Shown piece by piece: positions 22,394-33,770 of a stretch of DNA of 64,000 nt; position 1 is the first letter of the stretch, and every line of letters begins with the position of its first letter. The notes below the pieces were generated by a model that saw nothing but the letters and a program-made list of their open reading frames with translations, made no database searches and was not told the origin of the DNA. This DNA is from Neodontobutis hainanensis. Its lineage: Eukaryota > Chordata > Actinopteri > Gobiiformes > Odontobutidae. Both the position numbers and the translations under genes were made by a program. The stretch is taken from NCBI GenBank assembly GCA_024349245.1, contig JALDNG010000001.1:4082501-4146500 (forward strand), read 5' to 3'.

Positions 22394-25300
22394 ATGTCGG
22401 TGCTCTATCCAACGCTTTTGTTATGTGTGAGCGGCTTCTTCACCAATATGCGGCCGTCGGAACCCTTCCTCACCCCTTTCCTCATGGAGCCGGACAAAAA
22501 CCTCACCGAGACTCAGGTAAAACTATCAAAAGAGGCTACAGGCTAAGTCGTTAGCTCCATATGCGCCTTATGAAATCCAGTGTAAGATACTTCCGAGGAT
22601 AAAACCTGCTAAAACACAATTTCAACTTTTAGAAAGGAAAGGTTTTATCCTGCTAAAACACTCCCGCACTTTACTTGACTTTGCGGTTGACTTGACATTA
22701 ACATTATATTATTGACATTTCTCAACAACTTTTTATTAAAAATAATTTTACTTTATTGACGTGGTACTTTTTAAAACGGGCAAAACTTCTCGCAAGGCCA
22801 TACAATAGTCTACAAGAGGAATCATTAAATCAATAAATAAATAAATAAAATGAAAGCCAGTTAAAACTATCCAAAATAATATCATAAATCGGTTCAGATA
22901 AAACATAAACATGCGGTATTATATGTTTATAATTGTTAGCCTGGTTTATATAAACCCATATTTAAAGTTTAGCAGCTGTGAATCTTAGAACGTCCTTAGT
23001 GATTAATAACCACGTTGAAGAACCATATCTTTGCACCTCACTAGCTGTAGTCTTACTTTTGATCAATGCTTATGATATAACAATATTTAAGGTCTCTGAT
23101 TATACTTTTTGATCAAATGTTCAAGCGCATTAACACCTAGTCCACTTGTGAACGTACATATTTATTGAGTTTTAGAGTTATTCCTGACACAATGTCTTTA
23201 TGTAACATACTTGTCTATTTTATTTGTTTATTTTTGAGTTCCAAATCTTTTTGGTAATCATGTGGTCATTCTGGGATCCCATAATGAATCTAATCTTGTA
23301 CTTAGTGCTTTAATCCATCACTGGGGTCAACCTTCAACACATTCATTCCTCCTAAAATGGAATTTTGCGTTAATCCTGAAATAATGGCATAGCTTAGTCT
23401 TAGAGACTTTAGCTTGGATTCATTTCAACAGTGGAATATTGCCTCTTATTTTAACAAAACATGAGGGACATGTTTTGAAAAGAAAATTATATATTTTTAG
23501 AAGGGGTAGCTTTTATGTTTTCGGGTCTTAGACCTAAAAAAAAAAAAAAAGAGTTTAAAAAAAAGTTTGAAGTGATGAAAGATAATTGATGTGACAATGG
23601 GGAGATTTACAGACAGTTAAAGTACAAAAACTGTAAATGCAATAAAAATATAGAGAATAAAATAAAATATAAAATATTTTCAAAAATAGAACAACAGAGC
23701 AAATAAGTAAAGTGCAGGGTTAGTTAATATTTCCTGACCAAATGTTCTCATTGAACTATGAGGAAGTATTTTATCCAAAGGCATATCATCCAACCATAAT
23801 TGATTTGTGTTTTAAGTTTGTCAAACACAGTGCAATATTTGTTCGAGGAGAAGTGTATAATATTTGAGGTCTATGTTCTGATCCTCAGGTGGTTAATGAA
23901 ATCTACCCGGTCTGGACCTACTCGTACCTGGTGCTGCAGTTCCCGGTCTTCCTTGCCACTGACTACCTGCGTTACAAGCCCGTCCTCATCCTCCAGGCCA
24001 GCAGCTTGGTGGTGACCTACGTGATGTTGCTCAAAGCCCGGGGTGTCCTGGCCATGCAGTTACTGGAATTCTTCTTCGGTTTGGCGACGGCCTCAGAGGT
24101 GGCATACTTCTCCTACATCTACAGCGTAGTGGAGCCGGCGCACTACCAGAAGGCCACAGGCTACTGCCGCAGCGCCACCCTGTTTGGCTCAGCCGTGGGC
24201 TCGCTGCTCGGACAGCTGTTGCGCTCTCTGGCCACAGTGCAGATCTTTTACCTGGTGGTCATCACACTGACATCAGCCACATTGGGCCTTATAGCTTCCT
24301 GCTTCCTCCCGATGTCAAAGAGGAGTTTGTTCTTTCACAAGGTTCACAGAACACCGCAGGAGAGTCCGGAAAGCAGCACAGGTTTGATCCAGACCAACGG
24401 GGAGCCTGAAAGTAAAGCGCCTTTGAAATTGAACGGCCTGGAGGACTCTGTGGTGAGTACTCATTGGCTGGAACGTCAAATCCATGGCACCTAAATAAAT
24501 TACATGCTGGTTGGTTCAAGTCCAACAAGATTTGCACTCTTTCCTAGCCTTCCTGTTTCTTCACTGACCTTTTTTACTTTACTGGCTTCATTACATGGCT
24601 TCATTAGCATAATTGCATTTGATGCGGGAGACTGGGGTTCAGTTTCCTGACGGGGAGCCAAAACTCCAGCTACAAAAGGTCACAAGCCAGTGTAGCTTTG
24701 TTCTGGTCCCAATCCCCGATAAATGGAGAGGATTGTATCAGGGCATCTGGTGTAAAACCTTTGTCAGACTGAATGTGTGAACCACTAGAAAACTAAAATA
24801 AATAAATAAAAACGTGTACTTTATTATAACAAATTTATTACGTGGCATTAAACACAACCACAGCAGTAGCAATACTTTCATATTTTTCCTCAGTTATCAA
24901 ACAGACCGTCTCATAAGTTACATGCCCATTAACAAAAGATTACCTGACTTGTTTAATTGTGTCTCGTGAAGGAGTCCAGATCAGCTGACACAGGACGTCC
25001 CAGGAACAGTCTGGTGGGAGTTTTGCGGATGCTGTTTGAGGACTTCCTGATGTGTTATCGTTGTCCTCCTCTGCTGGCCTGGTCTCTGTGGTGGGCCTTG
25101 GCCACCTGCGGATACTTCCAGGTCATAAACTACACCCAGGTGCTGTGGGAAAACGTCCGGTCGTCCCAGGACAATGACATCTACAACGGCTATGTGGAAA
25201 CGCTGTCTACTCTCCTAGGTGAGGATTCTAAAACATTTTTAGGGTTGGACAAATAATTCAAATTTAACAACAAAAGCACTGGCCTTCACATTTAAAAAAA

Positions 25301-28300
25301 ACAGTTTTCAAATTTTGGAGAAACTTTTTACATTTTAAGTTTTAAAAGAGTGCTTAAAAATAACAACAATTCAAAAGCCTCAACTTTTGAACTTTAAGCA
25401 TTGTTCTACACTAGGTGATGTCTTGCAACTGTAAAACATGTATTTCTCAGTTGTATATTTAAGTTATGATCAGTCAAAATCTTTTATCTTTTCAATCGTT
25501 TGTGCCAATTATTATTGTGGCACTAGGTAACTTTTAGCCACTAGGGGTGCAGATCCCACTACAGAATGACTGTGTTGTTTGAGGAAACTATCCAAAACCG
25601 TCAAGTTTAGAAGAAAAAAACCTGTCTTCTGAAACAGTAGGGTAATTTTAGTGCATTTTGTACAAATACAACTCTTCTAGGGTCTGCTCGTTTCAGTGGT
25701 CTGAATTATCGGTTATATGTTTAAGTTATAACCAGTCAAAAAAATGTAAAAAAGATTTCATACTAGTTTGAGCCTCCACATCTTACATTTACATTTATTC
25801 ATTTAGCTGATGCTTTTATCCAAAGCGACTTACATTTAATTACCAGTGTTACAGCCACTGGAGGCTGTAACACTGGTAATTAAATAATTACTACATCAGT
25901 TATTTCACATGATAAAATATACTCGTGTATAGAACCTTATTAGCAACAAGACAACAATACGTAAATAATTAGCCAACGTGAACTTTTTATTTTGGGTGCA
26001 CGTGGTAGTGTGGTTAGCACTCCTGCCTCACAGCAAGAAGGTCATGAGTTCAAAACCCGGCCGACTCAAACATTATCGGCTGACTTGTTATTCTCCGGGT
26101 TTTCTCCGGGTACTCCAGCTCCTCCCACCGTCCAAAGACAATAGATTAATTGGCAACTCGTGTTCCTAGTGAATGACTGTGAGAGTGAATGGTTGTCTGT
26201 CACTGTCTGTCTCTAAATGTTAGCCCTGCGACTAACTGGCCTCAGGCCCAAAGCTGCTGAGATAGGCTCCAGTCACCCGCGACCCCTAACGGGATAAAGT
26301 TTTTTTGTATTATTTTATATATACTTGTTTTTCAACCTTTTAATTGTATGACAAATTTACCAGGACATAGGAATATTTCTAGAGCTTACCTGGAAGAGAA
26401 CTATATTAAGTGAGGTATGGTGGGTTGAACTTTTCAAGCAGACCTGCCACATCCCCCTTTTTGGAAATCTAAAAATATCCCGAAAATCAAAAAAAAGAAA
26501 AAAAAGACACTAACTTCTAATCTCTCACATGCTACTGGTCATTTGGTTATTGATTCCAAATCCAATATAGTCATGTATAGAATTTTTTAATTATTTTTTT
26601 TTCTTGAAACTTGTTGATTTCACTTGAAACAACCCACATGCCTTTCCTTTAATTATTTTCACCTACAAAAATATAAGCTTTCTATTTGCGATAAAATCTT
26701 TAAATACATATGAATGTTTTAATTAAACCAAAATGGTGAAAATAATTTGGATAACATTTCAAAACATTGTAATATTAATGTGAGGTTATATTTACCAGTT
26801 ATTAGTTTTAGGACAGTGTACAATGTACATTAAGACGAAGCAAAGATGCTTGTACCAGATTATAGCTTAACAGCTAAGTTCACTTAGCCAGTGTTTCTTC
26901 TTTTTACCGTTATCAAGAGAAATTGTTTTATTTTATTTTTATACCCTGATGACATTTCCTGTAACAGTTAAACATGGCTATGGTGACTAAAAGACAGTAG
27001 GTGTCTTCTCTTTTGTACATTTAATGAAATGAACTTTGTGTGCCCGACTGCAGGGGCTCTTGCAGCTCTGCTGGTGGGTTACCTGCCTGTGTGTTGGGCC
27101 GTGTGGGGGGAGTTGGTCCTGTGTCTCCTCTCTCTGCTCCTGACAATGTGCATCTTTGGGATGTACCTGCTGGAAAACATCTGGGGCTGTTACAGCTTGT
27201 ATGTCCTCTTCAGGGCCACATACATGCTGCTCATCACTGTTGCAACGTAAGTATGAAGACTTGCAAGGCTTTTATAAGGGCCACAGACTAAAACATTAAG
27301 ACATACCCAAATGGCTTCTGAAATTTGTATTGTTGGTATCAAAAAAATTGTTATCAATATTTTAGATTTTCTAGTCGATTTGTTTTTATGTCATTAGTCT
27401 TGAATAAATCAATTATGAGGGAAACTATTTAATCTGATAATAGAAGTCTAAAACCAGATGAACTTGTGTAACTGCTGTTGCACCAGTCACTTATCTGCGG
27501 CTGGAATGTCTCAACTTAAGTCATGAAGCAATGGGAAATGTCAAGAGGTGCCACTTCGTCCTGCCTGTTCATTGTTCAGTGAAAGCTGACCCTCAGCAGC
27601 GTGGAACAAAAATAACAAATGCATCTTTCGACAGTACAGATGGATTTCACAGATAACTATTGTTCTGACAGTGAAGGGAAGATGACCTTCTTACAACTAC
27701 TGTAAAAATATTAAGAAAACTAGCCATTTTTGTTAGAAGTCTTTTTAGCCAATGTATCTTCCCAAAAAGCAAAACTAGCAATATACAGTATTTGTTAATA
27801 GTTTATGGAAAATGGGAGAAGGTTACAACAGAAAGATAATTTGCAATTATACATTTTGGATAAGGTTGGTTCACTCCTGCTTTGTACCTTCCTTTTGAGT
27901 ATTTTTTTTCAAGAAGTTTATTAATCTCCTTTATGATTGGGTGTTCCTTAAATGGTACAAAAAAAATCCTCAACAAATGATTCTGAAGTAATTTACATTC
28001 TGTCTGAAAGGCAAAGTTTTGTCTAAATTTTGGCCTGTTATAAAAAAAAAAATAGGTGAACCTTGATAGCATAATTAAAAAGTTTTCAATAATTGAAAAA
28101 TTGCCTTGAATTTATATCATTCAGGAAGAAAAGGTTAAAGAAAAAAACATGTGGACTGTTTTCACGGGGAAGACGTTTCGTCTCTAATCCCAAGAGACTT
28201 TATCAAGTCTTTTTAATAATCCCATTTTACCCCAACAGATCTAATCTTAAATATGATTTTTTTTAGATTTCAGATTGCGGCCAGTCTGAACATGCAGCGC

Positions 28301-28754
28301 TATGCTCTGGTCTTTGGGGTCAACACCTTCATGGCTCTGCTGCTGCAGTCCCTGCTCACTCTGGTGGTGGTGGACTCTGCCGTTCTGGGCCTGGACATCT
28401 ACACTCAGGTGAGTACACAGGACCAGGAAAGAGCTGAACACAAGCTGCACCCACAACTGTCACTAGAGTGAAAAGACTAGTCACATGAGGTCATTCACGT
28501 TTCCTTGGTTCACATAACATGACACAACACTGAAACTAAACATGCACCTCCTTGTTCATAGTTTTCTTTTCTTTCTGATCTGCTTTCAAAACCAAAGTCT
28601 TGACTGTTTACGCAAACTGTAGACATAACTCTAATAATAGTGCCCTTTTTTTTCATTCTAGTTCCTCATCTACGGTAGCTATTTTGCCTTCATCTCTGTT
28701 GTGTTTCTTGTGGCTGGACTTTACAAACTGGCCACTAGGAGACAATCTGTCTGA
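22394..28754 (+). CDS. slc19a2: Thiamine transporter of the SLC19 (reduced folate carrier) family, SLC19A2-like
   Basis: Coding exons: 22394-22516, 23889-24452, 24972-25218, 27054-27246, 28267-28408 and 28662-28754, giving 453 aa. SLC19A2/A3 are 12-helix plasma-membrane carriers that import thiamine. Family hallmarks are MRPSEPFLTPFL after the first helix, DKNLTETQ (N-glycosylation sequon NLT in the first loop), NEIYPVWTYSYLV, ATDYLRYKP, YIYSVV, a FLPM-x-KRSLFFH cytoplasmic loop, YMLLIT and ERYALVFGVNTF-like MQRYALVFGVNTF. The first loop and the GLDIYTQFLIYGSYFAF end resemble THTR1 (SLC19A2) more than THTR2 (SLC19A3), but the paralogue call needs a tree. The start ATG (context ACCATGT) is chosen because it opens directly into helix 1; the N terminus is shorter than in mammals. 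The central loop is short, and the C-terminal tail ends just after the last helix. A possible poly(A) signal lies at 28832. Confidence 0.9.
25783..25884 (-). mobile_element. SINE tail in inverted arrangement, slc19a2 intron 3
   Basis: The sequence TCATTTAGCTGATGCTTTTA ... AAAGCGACTTACATT is the reverse complement of the SINE tail at 61140-61190. It runs into a perfect 22-bp inverted repeat (25835-25856 and 25863-25884, loop ACTGGA) made from the SINE sequence CTGTAACACTGGTAATTA. The arrangement suggests two head-to-head SINE pieces or a snap-back copy. Confidence 0.8.
25985..26305 (+). repeat. Dispersed fish repeat (GTTAGCACTCCTGCCTCACA type)
   Basis: Contains GTTAGCACTCCTGCCTCACA GCAAGAAGG, then TTCTCCGGGTACTCCAGCTC, TGAATGGTTGTCTGTCTCT-like text and GATAGGCTCCAGTCACCCGC. 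These segments mark one of the commonest interspersed repeats in fish genomes; the tRNA-like B-box TGAGTTCAAAACC suggests a SINE-type origin. It lies in slc19a2 intron 3. Confidence 0.7.
28120..28216. mobile_element. Penelope-like terminal fragment, slc19a2 intron 4
   Basis: Shows GAAGAAAAGGTTAAAG, GACTGTTTTCACGGGGAAGACG and TCTCTAATCCCAAGAGACTTTATCAAG. The same words occur at 16628, 41688, 63232 and beside the Penelope-like element at 35935. Confidence 0.65.
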
Positions 28755-30527
28755 GAAAGAGCCCTGCAGAAGAGAAGAAGAATCACTGAGAAACTGGGCT
28801 CCTGCCTGTAGCACTGGGTCTTCCTGATGGTAATAAAAGCCATGAGGTGACCTTTAGAAAATTCGGCAGAACATATTGCACAGTGCCTCAACAAGAAGAA
28901 ACAAAGCACTTCTTCCGTTAAATAGTACAGCACTTGATGTTACTGATTAATTATGTACCAACTCACCCTGCTAGATTTCATCTAACCGGTAAAGGAGACG
29001 TATGCGAGACAGGTTTAACTGGATTCATAGTACAGCACCCAGCTCAAGATACTTTGATAACATTAAGCGTTAAGACAACTGAAAAACATATTTTAGGTAC
29101 AGGATACATCACTTTTTTTACCTCATGCAGAAAAGAAATCACTATTTGTGAAACTACTTGATGGACAATCTCTGAAAGAAAGACAAAGCCTTTTAGTTGG
29201 ACAGAACCTCACTGAGCATAGTGCCTTTTAAGGGATTCAAAATACTTTAAAGTCCCTTTACACATTTACTCCATAATCATGATGAGTGTGTAACAGTATT
29301 TTTGTATTTATTACATTTTCTTTAAAAAAGAATTAAATTAAAAAGCGCCATTAGTGTTAAGAAGTGAATAAGCACTTGTTCTGTTCGCACAAATCTTTGT
29401 TTGTGGCTTTACTAACGATGTCAAATCTAACCGAGCAAATGGACAAATAGAGACTTGAATGAAATATTGTGTGAAAGCTGCTTAGTTTATGAATATGAAG
29501 GATTTATTCATTTAGAAGTGGCTTAATGTTGTACGAATTACATGAATGGTACGATTGTTCAGTGTGTTATGTTTTTGGTAATATTCAAAGATGCTTATAA
29601 ACCAATGAAAAGTGAGAATTAGAAATTATAGTAACCCACTTACGCACAACATGAATTTCATTTTTTATAAAGTTTTTCTGTAAACTCAAGTGAGTTTACA
29701 GAAAACTTTAAATATTATTATTACAGAAACACTTTTATTCATATATATAATATATAGAAAATATACAACATAAGGACATAAGACAGATTGTACCTCTAAA
29801 GCATTCATACCTGAAAAAACTTGAGTATTTTTTCCCAAACTTGAAGGTGCTGTTGCTGTCATTTTAACACTAGTGTATATTAATGTGTGTTAACTTTGTA
29901 TTAAAACGTGAGAATGAAGCTAGCAATACTGAATGACTAAGGTTTTTTTTTTATTATATTTTGAGAACACATTTATTTAAATAAATCTTTATGTACAATA
30001 TTTTAATACTAAATCCATCAGAGACTTGGGACTTAAAGTTTATAAATTGTAAATGTTCTCAAATTAGGCAGCCAACACACATGTTCTATGTATTAAACTG
30101 TCGTAAAGAAGAATGATCCATTGAAAAAGAAAAGGATTTAAACTGCAATAATATAAACTGGGGTCTAATACCGCAGGTACTTATGTACACTAGTGACACC
30201 TACTGGTGTCTTATCACAACAGAAAAAGGAAAAAAATACTTGGTTAAAATAAATATAAATAATCTAATGCCCAAATTAGTCACAAAATAACATACACACA
30301 TAACTTCACCGTTTATTTTATGCATTTGCTTTTCCATAGAAGACCAATTATGGATTTTTCTGAAAACAAACATTGACTTTAAGCCTCATGCTTTTTTTGT
30401 AATTCATTTTAAGTATAGGTTGCTCTATACAGTTATTTCATAAAAGTTAGATATTAAATAAAAAGTAAAAATTTAATCAATGTAGCATTTAACAGATAAA
30501 GCTGAAGGCGCGTGCAGAAATAAAGTC
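28755..30527. other. slc19a2-arl6ip6 convergent spacer
   Basis: AT-rich 3' UTR sequence of the two genes with several AATAAA-type signals. A 41-bp near-perfect hairpin lies at 29669-29709. No coding sequence was recognised. Confidence 0.6.
29669..29709. repeat. Near-perfect hairpin in the convergent 3' region
   Basis: AAAGTTTTTCTGTAAACTCA and TGAGTTTACAGAAAACTTT are complementary except for one extra A, with a 2-nt loop. It is too AT-rich and U-poor to be called an intrinsic terminator in a eukaryote. It may be a slip-repair palindrome or a structured 3' UTR element. Confidence 0.8.
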
Positions 30528-33500
30528 TCATGTAAGGCTCCAAATGACAGCGAACATTGCCATGATACCGTTGAGTGCCGCCATCCCATAATCCAGCTGG
30601 AAGCTGTATCTATGGAAACACTTTTTTAGTAATGTGTGAAAGAAGCTTTTGTAAATAAAATAAAAAGAAAATAAAAATAAAAGCTTGTGTTGAGAGTGTT
30701 ACCTGACGTGGACTGGCGTGGTCAGACTTGTCCTGGTCTGGAACGAGTCTAATCTGGTCAGGAGCCAGGAGGAGGCGCCGCACACACAGGCCGCGGTCAG
30801 AGAGAGGAACAGGACGCCACAGAGGTCTAAAGACACACAGTATGTCAGGACATAGAGGGATAACCTTAAACCAAGACTGAAGCCATCTTTATATGCAGCC
30901 AATCCTTGTATATTTTCTCTTACTGTGAGGACTGTGTGTAACCTACTCTTGGTTTGTCAAAAAAATATTTTATTTAAATGTATTTATATAACATCTTTTG
31001 ACTTTCATTGGTACTCGGAGTGCTTTACATTCAGCTACTAGCGAACAGAACAGCTGACTGAATGAACAACACATACAAACCAGGGAGCTACAGACTAACA
31101 ACAGGCAGAAGTGTGGAGTCTATTAAGTCATTCACAAAGTCTACTAATCATGTGGCGCCACAGTGGCTCACAGGAAAAAGCTTGCTGGGCCAGAAGGGGC
31201 TTGCATCTTCTCCCTGTGCTCAGGAGGGTTTTTTCCATGTACTCCAGTTTATCCTACCAACATCAAAACATGCTATAGTCTGGTGGTATGACTGGGGTAC
31301 TTGGCTGCCGACAATGTGTTTACCCACAGGGATTAAAACATTGTTTTTTACTTTTTTCCCCTCCTCCTTGATATTGGCAGCTCATTTCTCATCCCTGATT
31401 GGTCAGATGGCCGTGTTTTTTATCCTCTATCTGGATCTTAACCTGCGCCGGAGCAGTTTTCAGCAGAAGTTTCAACAGTGATCTACCTCAATAGAACATC
31501 AATAGTTATAAGGGGCTGCAGTGGCACATTGGTAAGTCATCCTATAACCTGAAGAGTGGTGTTTCAAATTCTGCTCTCTGCTCATACTGTTGTTGTGTCC
31601 TTGGGCAAGACACTTAACCCACCTTGCCTTCAGTGCCACCGCACTGTAGCATGAATGTGTGAGTAGGCGCAAAATGGCTGCCACTTCTCAGGCAGCTGTG
31701 GCTACAGACGGAGTGAATGAATAATGGATGGCCTGTGAGCACTTTTGAGTTTTGGCACAATATAAAGCTAATCCATTATTATTATTTTTATATAACATAT
31801 TATTCTAAAGCCTACCACACTGTTAGACCAAAGCTCAATGTTTTTGGTTTAAAATTTTAAAAGTCATGATACTTACCCAGCACCCCCAGCACATCTTCTC
31901 CTTTGTCTCTCAATGCCCTCAACTCTGAAAAAGTCATTTTGAGTTAGAGTCATGCTGCTGAAAAATGACAAAGTAGGCTACTTTTTGGGCCAATAGGAAA
32001 ATGTAGATTTTAAAATTCAATTTGAAATAATTCATGAGGAAATGGGGCTTATTTTGGGCAAGTACATAGAACAAGTAAAAACAGCCCCAAATAAATACTG
32101 CGGTCAAGCCATCCCCCTTTTACTAAACGCCAGTCAAGCCAGCCCCATCTTGATTTTGGAGTGCACCCGTAGCAGATGCTTTACGGTAAAGGCAAGTAAA
32201 CAGCGGGCCTACTGATAAATGTCAAGTTTATCAGTTAATTTACTCACAAACTTATTAATAATTTTTAACTATATTTCAGTTTTGAAACATTAACTTTGTT
32301 ACAATGTTACAACAATGTTACTCCCACCCCTTAGACCTTGACAGAAATTTCAAAATAATATATTTTTTTTATTTAAAACCCCTTAATAAATTAATAACTG
32401 GTGTTGTTTTTACAAAAAAAATTTAGTTATTTAAAAAAAAACTACCAGTTGCCAAAGGTTCATTCCACTTCTGGACCTCATTTAATTCATATCCAGGGTT
32501 GGTGTAAAAACAACACCTGTTATGAATTTTCAGAGGACCTTTAATCTGAAATTCTACATCAGATGAAATTATCTGGAGGGCATCATGAGGTCCTCTACTC
32601 ATGATGAGAAGTTAATTGAACTGAAATTAATATTTTTTATATCCTCTAGAAATGTATGTCAAGGTCAGAGGGATGCAAGTAACAAAAACATAATGTTTCA
32701 AAAATTAAATATTGCCTAGTTTTTAGAAACAGAAATATTTATGATACAAACTGAATATTCACTGATAAACCTGACATTTTTTAATTAACCAGCACATAGG
32801 CGCTGTTTTCTCGCATGTTTCAAAGCAGGTAATACAGAAGCTCTCCAAAAACTAGACGGGGCTGGCTTGACTGGCGTTTTGCAAAAAGGGGATGGTTTGA
32901 TCGCAGTAAATAAACATTACACAGTGACAAGAAGAAAGCATCAAAGAAATACACTGCCAGTCATTTAAACCATTATTGATAAGTGTTTGTCATTAAAACA
33001 ATAATGCTTGTTATTTTGTCTTTTTCCAACACTGTAATTGTTAGAATTTATTCCCGTTGTAGTCGCTTCCTTTTTCTGTATGAATGTTTTTCTCGCGGTT
33101 TATTTGTGTAAAAGAAGGATCCAGCATTACTTCTGTATTGACAAAGTGTGGACCAATGGGAGCGCGCCTTCAAAAGCAAACATGTGATTGGCCGTGGCCA
33201 TGGGTCGTCCCGGCATAACTTGTAAATCATCTTTAAAAAAAAACTTTTTTAAGTTTTAAAGTCTCCGTTTTTCAAAAAATAATTACTACTACAACATACT
33301 TTAAAAAATAATTTTACTCACATGCATAAAATCGCATAGTCTAGCCTACTCTGTTTTTTTCAATGGGGTTTGCCTTTTAGAGTGTGGTTAACCTTTAAGA
33401 ATGTCGTTTATCTTTGAAAATGGACTTAACCTTAGTAAACGTTGGATAATGTTGTTTACCTTTGATAAAGGGGTAAAAGAGGGCGCACACACAGCCCACA

Positions 33501-33610
33501 GCAGCCAGAGCCACAGCTGAACTCACGACGGACAGTACAAACCGCAGGAGCCCGGGTCTGGAGCTGTCTCTGCTGGTCGACCCCACGCTCTGAGTGTCCA
33601 CCTCGTACAT
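30528..33610 (-). CDS. arl6ip6: ARL6IP6-like small membrane protein
   Basis: Minus-strand coding exons: 33610-33460, 31924-31877, 30826-30703 and 30609-30528, giving 134 aa with consistent phases. The first ATG after an in-frame stop opens MYEVDTQSVGSTSRDSS, a short serine-rich cytosolic tail. Three hydrophobic helices follow at about 24-46, 68-89 and 115-133. Identity rests on the pattern I recall for ARL6IP6: a KEL motif after helix 1 (FIKELRALRDKG), SLTAACVCGASSW with T-x-L/F-DSF after helix 2, and Y-x-MAALNGI at the last helix. Human ARL6IP6 is longer (about 226 aa) because of its N-terminal region. It is a poorly understood ER/nuclear-envelope membrane protein that binds ARL6. Intron 1 contains an 811-bp foldback element. 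Confidence 0.85.
31152..31350 (+). repeat. Dispersed fish repeat, diverged, in an arl6ip6 intron
   Basis: Carries GGCGCCACAGTGGCTCACAG, CTTCTCCCTGTGCTC, TGTACTCCAGTTTATCCTAC and CTGCCGACAATGTGTTTACC, which recall a widespread fish interspersed repeat related to the one at 25985. It is heavily diverged, and the long open frame across it is not a gene. Confidence 0.5.
31506..31800 (+). mobile_element. tRNA-derived SINE, arl6ip6 intron
   Basis: GGGGCTGCAGTGGCACATTG head, body CCTTGGGCAAGACACTTAAC, then AAAATGGCTGCCAC and GGAGTGAATGAATAATGG, ending in TATAAAGCTAATCCATTATT with an ATT tail. Body and tail match the copy at 4768. Confidence 0.75.
32097..32907. mobile_element. 811-bp foldback (long inverted repeat) DNA element
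   Basis: Left end ACTGCGGTCAAGCCATCCCC and the reverse complement of the right end ACTGCGATCAAACCATCCCC pair. The pairing continues inward through CGCCAGTCAAGCCAGCCCC, an ACAGCGCCT-type block, a TGTCA(A/G)GTTTATCAGT block, TTTTGAAACATTA, GACCTTGACA and GTGTTGTTTTTAC. Nearly the whole element is therefore one imperfect palindrome centred near 32500. It is flanked by AAATAAAT (32089-32096) and AAATAAAC (32908-32915), an 8-bp target-site duplication with one change, which fits hAT-type insertion. No transposase is encoded. It lies in arl6ip6 intron 1. Confidence 0.85.
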
Positions 33611-33770
33611 CGCTTCGCCCTGTTCCGGTTCTGAACTAAGGTTCGTCGGTGCTGCTGCATCCAAGAGATCACCAAAACCATAAACTTTATTTTGCAATGT
33701 TGACGAATGTCAGAACTTTTTTTGTGAAGAGCAGCGCCATTTTTCTGGCCTACTTCCGCACCGCACCGCT
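33611..33770 (-). promoter_or_regulatory. arl6ip6 promoter/5' UTR
   Basis: Just upstream of the start codon, the + strand shows GCGCCATTTT (33734-33743), a YY1-like core in reverse, and ACTTCCGC (33752-33759), an ETS-type site. Both are usual in TATA-less housekeeping promoters. The assignment is by motif and position. Confidence 0.45.

Noticed and set aside
31062..31481. 139-codon open frame in the arl6ip6 intron
   Set aside because: It runs across a diverged dispersed repeat and is antisense to the host gene. No domain was recognised.
33611..33697. N-terminal extension of ARL6IP6 (frame open upstream of the ATG)
   Set aside because: The extension has no ATG before an in-frame stop, so it is treated as 5' UTR.
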